A stretch of 64,000 bases of DNA, from contig NZ_JBLFFL010000003.1 in assembly GCF_051400755.1 (NCBI RefSeq), positions 558,001-622,000 on the forward strand, in the 5' to 3' direction. Shown in pieces: positions 33,346 through 42,323 of the stretch. The translations under genes were made by a program, and so were the position numbers. Every line of letters starts with the position of its first letter. The stretch's first letter is position 1. The DNA comes from Parapedobacter sp051400755 (GTDB taxonomy: Bacteria; Bacteroidota; Bacteroidia; Sphingobacteriales; Sphingobacteriaceae). The notes under the pieces are model-generated. The model had not been told where the DNA came from. It saw nothing but the letters and a program-made list of their open reading frames with translations, and made no database searches.

Positions 33346-34458
33346 TCACACCTCCCGGTACAACCTCGCCATCTGACCGGCAATACGCGCATCATCAAAC
33401 TGCTGCACATGGACAAAACCCTGATCAATCATCGAGTCCCGTAAGGCTGAATCACCGAGCACCGCTTCAATCGCCTGCGCGATTTCCTCGAGATCGTCGG
33501 GCGCCACGTACCGTGAATGCGGACCGCCAGCTTCGGGGAAGCATCCTCCTCGGGACGTAATGACGGGCACCCCAGCATACAAGGCTTCGATAATCGGAAT
33601 GCCGAATCCCTCAAATAAAGAGGGGTATATAAACAAAAGTGCCGATTGATACAGCTTAGCCAATTCATCGACCGAGGCACCGTGAATAAATAACACCTTT
33701 TTGGACATTCCCCGCGTTTCGATATACCCCTTTAGTTCATCGAGGTATGGTGTCGGTCTACCGGCAACCACCAAAGGCATGTCGATCCGTTCCATGGCCT
33801 TGATGACCGATAAGACATTTTTGCGTGCTTCGATGGTGCCTACATTCAGCATGAAATCCCCGGGCAGCTTATATTTTTCCAGAACAGCCTGCTTCGCTGC
33901 ATCTGTATATCGCTGCTTAAATGCCGGGTGACACCCTTGATAGATCACGTCGATTTTCGAGTCCGCTACGTGCAGAAATTCGACGATGTCCCGCTTGGTC
34001 TGCTCACTGATGGCTACGATACGGTCAGCGTGGCGCGCAGCATGCTTGAATTTTCGGAAATAAATCGTACGGTCGATAAACGAGTATAGCGCTGGATAGC
34101 GCACGAAAATGAGGTCATGTATGGTCACCACCTGCTTAATTCGCTGCCCCGATAAGCCCATGGGCAATTCACCCGAAAGCCCATGAAAAAGCTGAATACC
34201 GTCCTGCTTGAGGTCGCCCACCACCCCTCGCTGTCGCCACCAATTGGAAAACGTCCGATCAAAACCACTTCGGGGAAGCCGTTCGATGACATTGGCGCTG
34301 TCGGACGCAAACAGCTGATCACGTGCTGGTTTGGGATTGTACAGATAATAGGTATGTTCCGGGTGATATTCGCGCAATATGCGGATCAAGTCCCGTCCAT
34401 AGTTGCCCAGCCCGGTCCGGTTATGGAATACCCGTTTCGCCTCGTATCCGATATTCAT
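33346..34458 (-). CDS. GT4 family glycosyltransferase
   Basis: A 370-residue GT-B retaining enzyme: NIGYEAKRVFHNRTGLGNYG at the N-terminus, IVAISEQTKRDIVEF, donor domain LNVGTIEARKNVLSVIKAME, and the signature PSLFEGFGIPIIEALYAGVPVI cut short here to the part FEGFGIPIIEAL, containing the Ex7E motif. Mannosyl- or other hexosyltransferase of lipopolysaccharide core type is plausible. Overlaps the GT9 gene by 4 bases. Confidence 0.94.
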   Translation of the reverse strand: MNIGYEAKRVFHNRTGLGNYGRDLIRILREYHPEHTYYLYNPKPARDQLFASDSANVIERLPRSGFDRTFSNWWRQRGVVGDLKQDGIQLFHGLSGELPMGLSGQRIKQVVTIHDLIFVRYPALYSFIDRTIYFRKFKHAARHADRIVAISEQTKRDIVEFLHVADSKIDVIYQGCHPAFKQRYTDAAKQAVLEKYKLPGDFMLNVGTIEARKNVLSVIKAMERIDMPLVVAGRPTPYLDELKGYIETRGMSKKVLFIHGASVDELAKLYQSALLFIYPSLFEGFGIPIIEALYAGVPVITSRGGCFPEAGGPHSRYVAPDDLEEIAQAIEAVLGDSALRDSMIDQGFVHVQQFDDARIAGQMARLYREV

Positions 34459-35486
34459 AACCCGATTTCCCGCAATTTACCGATCACCATTTCAGGGGGA
34501 ATCAGCATCATACTGTCCTTTCCATCACAGATGCAGGGCTTGTTGCCATACACTGAACTCGGCCGTGCAGGATGCGCCACCTGGATGCAATCGTCCATGC
34601 GCTGGCCATACCCTAAAAAACCAGCGTAGGGGTGGGTCGCACCCCAAATGGATAGCACACGCACCCCCATCAGCGAAGCCATATGCATGCCGGCCGAATC
34701 CATACTGAGCATCACGTCCAGGTTGGAGATGATAGCCAGTTCCTCTTGCAAGGAAAACTGCCCTACTAAGCTTTTCACATGTGCATAACGCTGCTGCCAC
34801 GCCTCGGCTATCCGCTGTTCGTCTGGACCGCCCCCAAAAATGAAGATGGATCGGCCGTGCTGATCGAGATCAGCAATTACCGCTTCCATCCGGTCAAGCG
34901 GATATACTTTAGGAAGGTGCTTGGCAAACGGCGCAATCCCAATCTTGGTGGCGTGATCGGCAAATAATGGTTCCGCCATTGGGGGAAGGATCTGCCGCCA
35001 AGGCTGCAGGCGGTGGCTCAAGGTGATCGGAAAACCCAGCCTTCTGAATACATCTGCGTAGCGCTCAGAAGTGGGTTTAAGCGGCTTCATGACTTTGCGT
35101 CGAGGTCGGGTGAGCGCCCTTTTCTCCTTTCGGCCTTTGTCCAATCGCCGTACGGTGACCCCGCTCAGGCGAAAAAGCAACGAAAGTACCCGGCTTCGGA
35201 TATTGAAGTGCAGGTCGGCCACGACAACTGGTGTATATTGTTGCAATTCCCGAAAAAGCCGGTATAATCCCCACGCTCCCCGATGGAGCTGCGTGGAAAA
35301 TGGATGAAAAATGATGCCGGGAATGTCCACGAAAAAGGGCTTAAACGCCTCTCTGCTAACCATCACCACGGTCATCTGACGATGCTGTTCGACCAGCTCC
35401 CGCAATACACTCGCAACCATCGCTACGTCTCCCATTGCTGAAAAGCGAAATACCAATAGCCGGGAGCCGATGTTCCGTTCCATCAC
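34455..35486 (-). CDS. GT9 family glycosyltransferase (heptosyltransferase-like)
   Basis: A 343-residue GT-B protein: LLVFRFSAMGDVAMVASVLR, the ADP-heptose:LPS transferase N-terminal motif, IGIAPFAKHLPKVYPLDRM, and the donor site SNLDVMLSMDSAGMHMASLMG. GT9 enzymes add heptose or related sugars to the LPS inner core. Here it overlaps the DUF4254 gene and the GT4 gene by 4 bases each, a GT9/DUF4254 pairing common in Bacteroidota. The donor sugar is not known. Confidence 0.93.
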   Translation of the reverse strand: MMERNIGSRLLVFRFSAMGDVAMVASVLRELVEQHRQMTVVMVSREAFKPFFVDIPGIIFHPFSTQLHRGAWGLYRLFRELQQYTPVVVADLHFNIRSRVLSLLFRLSGVTVRRLDKGRKEKRALTRPRRKVMKPLKPTSERYADVFRRLGFPITLSHRLQPWRQILPPMAEPLFADHATKIGIAPFAKHLPKVYPLDRMEAVIADLDQHGRSIFIFGGGPDEQRIAEAWQQRYAHVKSLVGQFSLQEELAIISNLDVMLSMDSAGMHMASLMGVRVLSIWGATHPYAGFLGYGQRMDDCIQVAHPARPSSVYGNKPCICDGKDSMMLIPPEMVIGKLREIGL

Positions 35487-36091
35487 TTCCTCGCGGTGTA
35501 TAACACCGGATTAAGCGTCGCGTCGTTATACATCTTCATTTGTTTATACACTTTCATGTATTTTTTTCCGGTGCGGATATCTTCAAGCAACTCATTGATG
35601 CTCAACGAGAGGTCTTCATGCTGCCGGAGCAATATCATCAGTTTCTCCATACAGGAAGCGATGTGCTGAGGAGAAGCATCAATTTTTTCGGTTTCTTGGC
35701 GCATATGATAGATCTTCAAGCACAAGATCGACAAGCGGTCCAAGGCCCAAGCCGGGCTTTCGGTATTGATCCTCGCGTCCCGGTGCGGGATTACGTTTGC
35801 AAAATAGCGGACGAAATAATGATCAATAAGCTCGACCGTGTCGGTGCGCAGCTGGTTGGATTCATCAATCCGGCGCTTCCATTCCAGTCCAACTGCCGGA
35901 TCAATATTCGGATCACGTACTTCATCCTCCATATGCCATTGCATCGTATCGATCCAACACTTTTTATATAAGAGGTACTCCAAGGTGTGTCTTGGATAAG
36001 GGTTGCTGAAGGGACAATCGATGGAATCAAAGATGTGGTAGTTTTCAATTGCTTGTTCAAAAATGCGATTTGATTTTTCACTAATCATCAT
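35483..36091 (-). CDS. DUF4254 domain protein
   Basis: A 202-residue helical protein, first gene of the leftward glycan operon. The DUF4254 core is visible as YPRHTLEYLLYKKCWIDTMQWH, DEVRDPNIDPAVGLEWKRRID and LCLKIYHMRQET. These proteins are found next to GT9/GT4 genes in Bacteroidota and have no known function. No signal peptide or membrane helix. Confidence 0.88.
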   Translation of the reverse strand: MMISEKSNRIFEQAIENYHIFDSIDCPFSNPYPRHTLEYLLYKKCWIDTMQWHMEDEVRDPNIDPAVGLEWKRRIDESNQLRTDTVELIDHYFVRYFANVIPHRDARINTESPAWALDRLSILCLKIYHMRQETEKIDASPQHIASCMEKLMILLRQHEDLSLSINELLEDIRTGKKYMKVYKQMKMYNDATLNPVLYTARK

Positions 36092-36499
36092 ATTGCTCGA
36101 AATTAATAACGGTATCTGCTAAAATCTCATTGCGTGAATTTTTATTACAAAACCCATCAGTAGACATATCAATTATACGAAATATGATTCCGAAATGCTA
36201 CAATCAGGTCCTTTCCATTTGCATATATCCCATGATATATTGATTTGGACGTGTTTAACCCCTTGTTTATTTTATTCGTATCCTATTATTCCTATTAAAA
36301 ATGGTGCCAGCTGTAGATAATTGCTACAAATTTGTGGAGAGTTTTCACAAATTCTTTTTATACCTATCCTGAGGGCAACCGACTGCTTATTCATTTCTTA
36401 GCCACTATCAACCATATTTTAACCAACTTTCACAAATACTCGCATAAAACTAGTTAATATTTGTACATTTATATGAAGTATTTGTTAACCCATACCGCT
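36092..36499. other. AT-rich divergent intergenic region
   Basis: About 400 bases between the glycan operon and the AraC gene hold no gene. There are exact 10-base direct repeats TTTCACAAAT (36343-36352 and 36428-36437), and a short palindrome ACAAATTTGT at 36326-36335. No perfect TAnnTTTG box is present on either strand, which suggests activator-dependent promoters. Confidence 0.5.
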
Positions 36500-37375
36500 A
36501 TGAAAGCTCTTCAATTTACCATACCCGTCACGCCGGACAGGACGGTGATCATACAAGAAGACCTCATTCCTCAATTTTACCCGCATCTCCATCGGCATAA
36601 AGAGGCGCAGTTGATCTGGATCATCAAGGGTGAGGGCACACTGATCGCGGAAAATACCATGCACTCGTTTAAGCCCAATGATATTTTTATGATTGCACCT
36701 AACCAATCGCATGTGTTTAAGGGTAGCCGTCTGGCGGACGGGTCAAACGAAATGGGTGTCCACACCATTTCGGTATTTTACGACCCCAATGGCCACCTGG
36801 CCACGTTCCTCCAATTGCCTGAATTAAGTCAGCTCAACGCGTTTCTGAAAGAATATAAATATGGGTTTAAGCTTCCCGAACAGCATTTTCAGCCCGTTTC
36901 AAGGCAGATCCTCAAATTAAAAGAGGCCAACAGCATGGACCAGCTATTGTATTTTCTCCATTTGCTCCGCACCTTCTGCCGAATGAACCCCAAACCAGAG
37001 CACCTTTCTACCTTCAACAAGGGGCACATCACCGATGGGGAGGGACTGCGCATGGGCAACATTTACAACTATATTTTGCAGCACTACCAACAGGCATTGA
37101 CATTGGAAGAAGTTGCCGCTGCCGCGCACCTAACGCCACAGGCATTCTGCCGGTATTTCAAAAAACATACCGGGATCACCTTCGTTACCTTCCTCAATGA
37201 AATGCGGATAAACCAAGCCTGTAAAAAGCTGACCGCAGGAGAATACGATTGCATCGCCACCGTGGCTTACAACTGCGGATTCAATAGCATCACCAATTTC
37301 AATCGGGTATTCAAAAGCGTGGCCGGCGCTTCTCCCAAGGAATACCTATCGAGATACCTAAACAGTATGCAATAA
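36500..37375 (+). CDS. AraC-family regulator with cupin sensor domain
   Basis: A 291-residue regulator from the ATG at 36500 (MKALQFTIPVTPD); an in-frame ATG at 36473 and a TTG at 36461 also exist. The N-terminal cupin has HLHRHKEAQLIWIIKGEG and FMIAPNQSHVFKG, a ligand pocket; the C-terminal DNA-binding domain has LEEVAAAAHLTPQAFCRYF and YNCGFNSITNFNRVFKSVAG. It stands directly before the hydroxyproline operon on the same strand, so it is the likely hydroxyproline-responsive activator. Confidence 0.92.
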   Translation: MKALQFTIPVTPDRTVIIQEDLIPQFYPHLHRHKEAQLIWIIKGEGTLIAENTMHSFKPNDIFMIAPNQSHVFKGSRLADGSNEMGVHTISVFYDPNGHLATFLQLPELSQLNAFLKEYKYGFKLPEQHFQPVSRQILKLKEANSMDQLLYFLHLLRTFCRMNPKPEHLSTFNKGHITDGEGLRMGNIYNYILQHYQQALTLEEVAAAAHLTPQAFCRYFKKHTGITFVTFLNEMRINQACKKLTAGEYDCIATVAYNCGFNSITNFNRVFKSVAGASPKEYLSRYLNSMQ

Positions 37376-37381
37376 CCGAGG

Positions 37382-37450
37382 ATTGTTAATATCTGCACAG
37401 CATTGATTAATTCGTGGGGGGTACAGTCTACTTCGTTACCCCTATATTTG
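37382..37450 (+). promoter_or_regulatory. Hydroxyproline operon promoter with AraC-type half-sites
   Basis: TATATTTG (37443-37450) is a perfect -7 box without TTG at the -33 position. Upstream are near-identical direct repeats ATTGTTAAT (37382-37390) and ATTGATTAAT (37402-37411), 20 bases apart from start to start, which is two helical turns, as AraC dimers prefer. An inverted repeat GGGGTA/TACCCC (37418-37423, 37437-37442) lies next to the box. Confidence 0.6.
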
Positions 37451-37540
37451 TGGCAATCCATTTAGAAGGGCTGGATGCGTCAGTACCTTGGGCTTGAAAA
37501 CACGGGCTTGTTGCCAATTATTAAAAAACACACGAAAAAC

Positions 37541-38491
37541 ATGAGTAAGACTGAACTTTGGTATGGAGTATATCCAGCATTGCTTACACCATTTACAGCA
37601 GCGGGAGCAATTGACTATGAAATGTTCAAAAAAAATCTGCAGGCACAGGTCGACGCCGGGGTCTCCGGCGTGATCATTGCCGGCACGTTGGGTGAGGCAA
37701 GCACTCTAAGTGCCGCTGAAAAGTTTAGCCTATTGACATTTGCCAAACAGCATGTTCCCGATCACATTCCCGTGGTGCTCAACATTGCGGAGCAGGCCAC
37801 CGCAGAAGCCGTCGGTATTGCAGCAGAAGCGGAGCGGCTCGGTGCTGATGCGCTGATGTTGCTTCCGCCCATGCGTTACAAGGCCGCTGACCGGGAGGTG
37901 GTGCACTATTTCAAAACCATTGCCAAGGCCACCAACCTATCCATCATGATCTATAATAATCCGGTGGATTATGCCATCCATGTGACCGTAGAGATGTTTG
38001 CCGAACTGGCCGAGTGTCCGAACATTCAGGCCGTCAAGGAGTCTACCCGCGACCTGACCAACATCACCCGCATGATCAATCGTTTTGGCAGCCGGTTCAA
38101 GATACTCGGCGGTGTAGACACCATCGCACTCGAAAGCCAGCTGATGGGCGCCTGCGGTTCGGTTGCAGGCTTGGTTGATGCCTTCCCCCGTGAAACGGTA
38201 GCCATCTACCGGCTGGCACAGGCGGGCCGGTTGGATGAAGCGCTGGCCATATACCGCTGGTTCATGCCCTTATTGGAATTGGACATCCACCCGCGCCTGG
38301 TCCAATACATCAAGCTGGCCGCAACCGCAGAGGGCCTCAGCAACGAGCATGTGCGGGCACCGCGGTTGCCCTTGGAGGGCGAAGAGCGGGCACGTATCCA
38401 AAAAATCATCGACGATGCCATTGCGACCCGCCCCGTATTGCCAGATTACTTAACTTTGCCAGTCCATTCAGCAGCAGAACAGGCATCATGA
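37541..38491 (+). CDS. DHDPS-family lyase, probable 1-pyrroline-4-hydroxy-2-carboxylate deaminase
   Basis: A 316-residue TIM-barrel aldolase-family protein from the ATG at 37541. The Schiff-base Lys is K166 (NIQAVKEST), the catalytic Tyr is Y138 in YNNPVDY, and the carboxylate-binding motif is GTLGEAS at 48-54. In this operon it is best read as the deaminase that turns 1-pyrroline-4-hydroxy-2-carboxylate into alpha-ketoglutarate semialdehyde and ammonia (LhpC type). The family also includes dihydrodipicolinate synthase and keto-acid aldolases; context decides. The end overlaps the next gene by 4 bases. Confidence 0.88.
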   Translation: MSKTELWYGVYPALLTPFTAAGAIDYEMFKKNLQAQVDAGVSGVIIAGTLGEASTLSAAEKFSLLTFAKQHVPDHIPVVLNIAEQATAEAVGIAAEAERLGADALMLLPPMRYKAADREVVHYFKTIAKATNLSIMIYNNPVDYAIHVTVEMFAELAECPNIQAVKESTRDLTNITRMINRFGSRFKILGGVDTIALESQLMGACGSVAGLVDAFPRETVAIYRLAQAGRLDEALAIYRWFMPLLELDIHPRLVQYIKLAATAEGLSNEHVRAPRLPLEGEERARIQKIIDDAIATRPVLPDYLTLPVHSAAEQAS

Positions 38492-39969
38492 GCAAAAACA
38501 CCCCCATTCCAGCGATCGATCAATTGGTTGAGCAGGCGCACGAAGCGTTCTTAGCGCTCAAACGCTTCAATTTACAACAGCGTGCGGCATTTATGCACCA
38601 AGTGGCCGATGAGATCGAGGCGCTGGGACCGGAACTCATCGCTACGGCACTGTCCGAGACCAATCTTCCCGAAGCCCGGCTACTGGGAGAAAAGGCGCGG
38701 ACGGTTTTTCAGTGGCGCAGCTACGCGGATGCCCTGGCCAGCGGCAACCTATTGAATGTACGGATCGATGCGGGCGATGCTGCGCGTACACCGCCCAAAC
38801 CGGATATCCGCAAAACCGATGTGGGATTGGGGGTGGTCGCCGTGTTCGGCGCCAGCAATTTCCCTTTTGCGTTTTCCACTGCCGGGGGTGATACGGCTTC
38901 GGCCATCGCCGCAGGCTGTGCGGTGATCGTCAAGACTCACCCCGGCCATCCCGAGACATCGGCGTTGATGGGACAAGCCATCACCAGCGCAATAGAAAAG
39001 GCCGGGTGGCCCCCAGGGCTGTTCGCGGAGGTGCGCAGTGACGGCGTTGCTGGCGGGCAACATCTCGTCTTGCATCCGCTGGTCAAAGCAGTAGCCTTCA
39101 CCGGCTCGTTTACCGGAGGCAGGGCGTTGTATGACCTGGCCGCCAAGCGTGCCGAGCCCATTCCGGTATTCGCCGAGATGGGCAGCGTAAACCCGGTTTT
39201 TTTGCTCCCCGGAAAACTCGAACATTCCGCCGTGGAAATGGCCCGGCAATATGCGGCATCCCTGACGCTGGGCGTTGGACAGTTCTGCACCAATCCCGGC
39301 ATTCTTGCCGTACCGAATGGCGAACACTTGGGTCGGTTTTTCGCGGCCCTGAAAAACCAGGTTATCGAAACAGTAGCGGCTCCCATGCTTCATCAGGGGA
39401 TTGCGTCGGCCTATGGCAAAAACAAAGCGGATCTACTGGCACATACCGGCGTAACGGTTATCGCCGAAGCCGCCGCGGCTTCACCCGAGACCCACGGGAA
39501 TGCCGTAATCGCCACCGTTAAGGCGAGTGACTTTTTGGCCGATGAAGCCCTTGGCCGCGAGGTATTCGGTCCATTCGGCCTGATCGTCACCTATGACGGT
39601 CCGGAAGAAGCGGTGGCCATCGCCCAAACGCTGCACGGTCAGCTCACGGCCACCATATTGGCTGAACCGGAGGATATCCACCAGTACCGGCCGTTGGTGA
39701 CCACATTGACCGAGAAATGCGGACGCCTGCTACTCAACGGATTTCCCACAGGCGTGGAGGTGTGCTACGCCATGCAGCATGGCGGACCGTATCCGGCGAC
39801 TACGGATAGCCGGTTTACGTCTGTCGGGCCTGACGCTGTCCGGCGATTTGCCCGGCCGCTGAGTTACCAAAACTGGCCGGATGAATGGCTGCCCGATGAG
39901 TTGAAAAATGCCAATCCCTTGGGAATCTGGCGTACGGTGAACGGGGAACTGACGAAAGGGGTCTTATGA
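38488..39969 (+). CDS. Alpha-ketoglutarate semialdehyde dehydrogenase (NADP+)
   Basis: A 493-residue aldehyde dehydrogenase that oxidises 2,5-dioxovalerate to alpha-ketoglutarate, the last step of hydroxyproline breakdown. The cofactor region reads VFGASNFPFAFSTAGGDTAS and IVKTHPGHPETS, the general-base Glu is in FAEMGSVNPVF and the catalytic Cys in VGQFCTNPGI. Sequence layout fits the KGSADH subfamily rather than succinate semialdehyde enzymes. ATGA overlaps with genes on both sides. Confidence 0.93.
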   Translation: MSKNTPIPAIDQLVEQAHEAFLALKRFNLQQRAAFMHQVADEIEALGPELIATALSETNLPEARLLGEKARTVFQWRSYADALASGNLLNVRIDAGDAARTPPKPDIRKTDVGLGVVAVFGASNFPFAFSTAGGDTASAIAAGCAVIVKTHPGHPETSALMGQAITSAIEKAGWPPGLFAEVRSDGVAGGQHLVLHPLVKAVAFTGSFTGGRALYDLAAKRAEPIPVFAEMGSVNPVFLLPGKLEHSAVEMARQYAASLTLGVGQFCTNPGILAVPNGEHLGRFFAALKNQVIETVAAPMLHQGIASAYGKNKADLLAHTGVTVIAEAAAASPETHGNAVIATVKASDFLADEALGREVFGPFGLIVTYDGPEEAVAIAQTLHGQLTATILAEPEDIHQYRPLVTTLTEKCGRLLLNGFPTGVEVCYAMQHGGPYPATTDSRFTSVGPDAVRRFARPLSYQNWPDEWLPDELKNANPLGIWRTVNGELTKGVL

Positions 39970-40973
39970 AAAAGACATTTTTTTGCATTGATGCCCATAC
40001 CTGCGGCAACCCGGTACGGCTGGTGGCCGGTGGCGGACCGTTGCTAGGGGGCAATAGCATGATGGAGCGCAGGCTCCACTTTCTGAAGGAATACGATTGG
40101 ATCAGGAAAGGACTGATGTTCGAGCCCCGTGGGCATGACATGATGAGCGGCAGTATCCTATACCCGCCTGTGGACCCCGTCAATGATACCGGCGTGCTGT
40201 ATATCGAAACCAGCGGCTGCCTGCCCATGTGCGGGCATGGCACTATCGGCACGGTCACCATCGCTATTGAAGAGGGCCTCATCATCCCGAAAACCCCGGG
40301 CAAACTGCGCCTGGAAACGCCCGCTGGATTGGTCCGCATTGATTATGTGCAGAAAGGCGAAAAAGTAACATCGGTGAAGTTGACCAATGTGAAATCCTTT
40401 CTGGCCGCCGAGGGCATTACCGTCGAATGCCCGGATATCGGCGAGCTGACCGCCGATGTCGCCTATGGCGGAAATTTCTATGCCATCATCGACCCGCAGC
40501 CCCATTTCAAGGGATTGGAGCATTATACAGCCGATCAGCTCATCTCCTGGAGCCGGGTATTGCGCCAGCGGATAAACGATCACTATACGTTTGTCCACCC
40601 CGAAGACCCGAACATCAATGGGCTAAGCCACATCCAGTGGACCGGCGCCACCCTCGACCCCACATCGACTGCGCGCAACGCCGTGTTTTATGGCGACAAA
40701 GCCATAGACCGGTCACCCTGCGGTACGGGCACATCGGCGCGCATGGCTCAGTGGCATGCGAAGGGCAAGCTCAAAAAAGGCGATCAGTTTGTGCACGAAA
40801 GCATCATCGGTTCGAAGTTTATCGGAACCATTGAAGCGGAAGTACCCAACGCATTTGGCGACGGTCGACCAGCTATTGTGCCGGGGATCGAAGGGTGGGC
40901 AATGATCACGGGGTACAACACCATTATCATCGATGATAACGACCCTTATGCACATGGATTCCAAGTTATTTGA
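39966..40973 (+). CDS. 4-hydroxyproline 2-epimerase (proline racemase family)
   Basis: A 335-residue protein with both catalytic thiols of the proline racemase family: C89 in PMCGHGTIG and C252 in SPCGTGTSARMA. Two Cys residues fit the epimerases, which convert trans-4-hydroxy-L-proline to cis-4-hydroxy-D-proline; dehydratases of the family have Thr at the second site. Opens with CIDAHTCGNPVRLV. It overlaps the dehydrogenase gene upstream by 4 bases and is followed after 3 bases by the FAD oxidase gene that uses its product. Confidence 0.94.
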   Translation: MKKTFFCIDAHTCGNPVRLVAGGGPLLGGNSMMERRLHFLKEYDWIRKGLMFEPRGHDMMSGSILYPPVDPVNDTGVLYIETSGCLPMCGHGTIGTVTIAIEEGLIIPKTPGKLRLETPAGLVRIDYVQKGEKVTSVKLTNVKSFLAAEGITVECPDIGELTADVAYGGNFYAIIDPQPHFKGLEHYTADQLISWSRVLRQRINDHYTFVHPEDPNINGLSHIQWTGATLDPTSTARNAVFYGDKAIDRSPCGTGTSARMAQWHAKGKLKKGDQFVHESIIGSKFIGTIEAEVPNAFGDGRPAIVPGIEGWAMITGYNTIIIDDNDPYAHGFQVI

Positions 40974-40976
40974 AAA

Positions 40977-42239
40977 ATGAGCAATCCCAATAAAGGCTCC
41001 GTAATCATTGTCGGCGGTGGCATCGTCGGCCTTGCTTCGGCCTATTATTTGGCCAAGGAAGGCTGGAAGGTGACTGTCCTGGACAAGGGTGACTTTTCCG
41101 ACAATTGTTCATACGGCAATGCCGGTATGATCGTACCCAGCCACTTCACGCCGTTGGCCGCGCCGGGGATGGTGGCGCAGGGTATCAAATGGCTGTTCAA
41201 CAGCCGGAGCCCGCTGTACATCAAACCGGCTCCCAGCCTGTCCCTGATTTCATGGGGACTCAAATTCCTCAAACACGCCAACGAGCAGCACGTCAGGCGG
41301 TCGGCACCTCATCTCCTCGCCCTCAATAACCTCAGCAAAGACCTCTACGACTCGCTCGCCGATGAACTGGGAGATGACTTCGGCTTGGCGCATCGCGGTA
41401 TACTGATGCTGTACAAAACGGGAAAAACTGCCGAAGAGGAAATCCATTTGGCCGAACAGGCCAGCGCCCTGGGGCTTGATGTAGAGGTCTTGTCACGTGA
41501 TGGGGTGCAGGCGCTGGAACCGGATGTCAAACTGGATGTATTGGGTGCCGTACATTACCGTAGCGATGCGCACCTCTACCCCCCTGCGCTTATCCGATTG
41601 TTAATGGCGCGTATCCAACAGCTTGGCGTGACCTTGGTACCGCATGCCGAGGTGGTTGAGATCATCCGCCGCGGCGGCAAGATTACCGAAGTCGTCACCG
41701 CCGAGGGCAGCTTCTCGGCCGATACGGTCGTGCTTGCCGGAGGAGCGTGGCTACAGGGACTGGCCAAACGGGCGGGACTCACCATCCCGTTGATGCCGGG
41801 CAAGGGATATTCGTTCATGACCGATGCCTTCGGCGGAAAGGTGCGGCATCCCGCGCTGCTGCTGGAAGCACGCGTAGCCCTCACCCCCATGGGTGGCCGA
41901 GTACGTATCGGGGGCACGATGGAGTTGGCCGCCATCAATCATCAGGTCAATGTGCGCCGGGTGGAGGGTATCGTACATGCCGTCCCCGAATATTATCCCG
42001 AATACCGGCTGCCCATGCCGGATAAGCAAGGCATCTGGCATGGATTCCGGCCATGTTCGCCGGATGGATTGCCCTACCTTGGGCGTGCCCGATCGGTCTC
42101 CAATTTGATTGTAGCAGGCGGCATGGGCATGATGGGCCTAAGCCTGGGACCTGCAGCGGGAAACATAGTGGCCGAGCTGGCGCAAGGTCGCCAACCATCC
42201 GCAGACATTTCGCTTTTTGATCCCGAGCGGTTTCACTAA
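40977..42239 (+). CDS. FAD-dependent D-hydroxyproline dehydrogenase (DadA-like)
   Basis: A 420-residue DAO-family flavoprotein: FAD motif VIIVGGGIVGLASAYYLAKE, then the substrate domain (MPGKGYSFMTD) and the C-terminal FRPCSPDGLPYLGRA and GGMGMMGLSLGPAAG segments that close on the flavin. It should oxidise cis-4-hydroxy-D-proline to 1-pyrroline-4-hydroxy-2-carboxylate and pass electrons to the respiratory chain. D-amino acid dehydrogenase would be the alternative reading, but the four-gene context supports hydroxyproline. Confidence 0.92.
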   Translation: MSNPNKGSVIIVGGGIVGLASAYYLAKEGWKVTVLDKGDFSDNCSYGNAGMIVPSHFTPLAAPGMVAQGIKWLFNSRSPLYIKPAPSLSLISWGLKFLKHANEQHVRRSAPHLLALNNLSKDLYDSLADELGDDFGLAHRGILMLYKTGKTAEEEIHLAEQASALGLDVEVLSRDGVQALEPDVKLDVLGAVHYRSDAHLYPPALIRLLMARIQQLGVTLVPHAEVVEIIRRGGKITEVVTAEGSFSADTVVLAGGAWLQGLAKRAGLTIPLMPGKGYSFMTDAFGGKVRHPALLLEARVALTPMGGRVRIGGTMELAAINHQVNVRRVEGIVHAVPEYYPEYRLPMPDKQGIWHGFRPCSPDGLPYLGRARSVSNLIVAGGMGMMGLSLGPAAGNIVAELAQGRQPSADISLFDPERFH

Positions 42240-42294
42240 ATACCGCGTTACAATAATATTACACATCCGATGGCGACAATCGTCGGATATTCCG

Positions 42295-42302
42295 TAATTT
42301 TG
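42295..42302 (+). promoter_or_regulatory. -7 box of the thioredoxin/TPR gene
   Basis: TAATTTTG fits TAnnTTTG and ends 21 bases before the ATG at 42324. No TTG element found at the proper distance. Confidence 0.45.
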
Positions 42303-42323
42303 TCTACATAATCAGTAGTCTTT

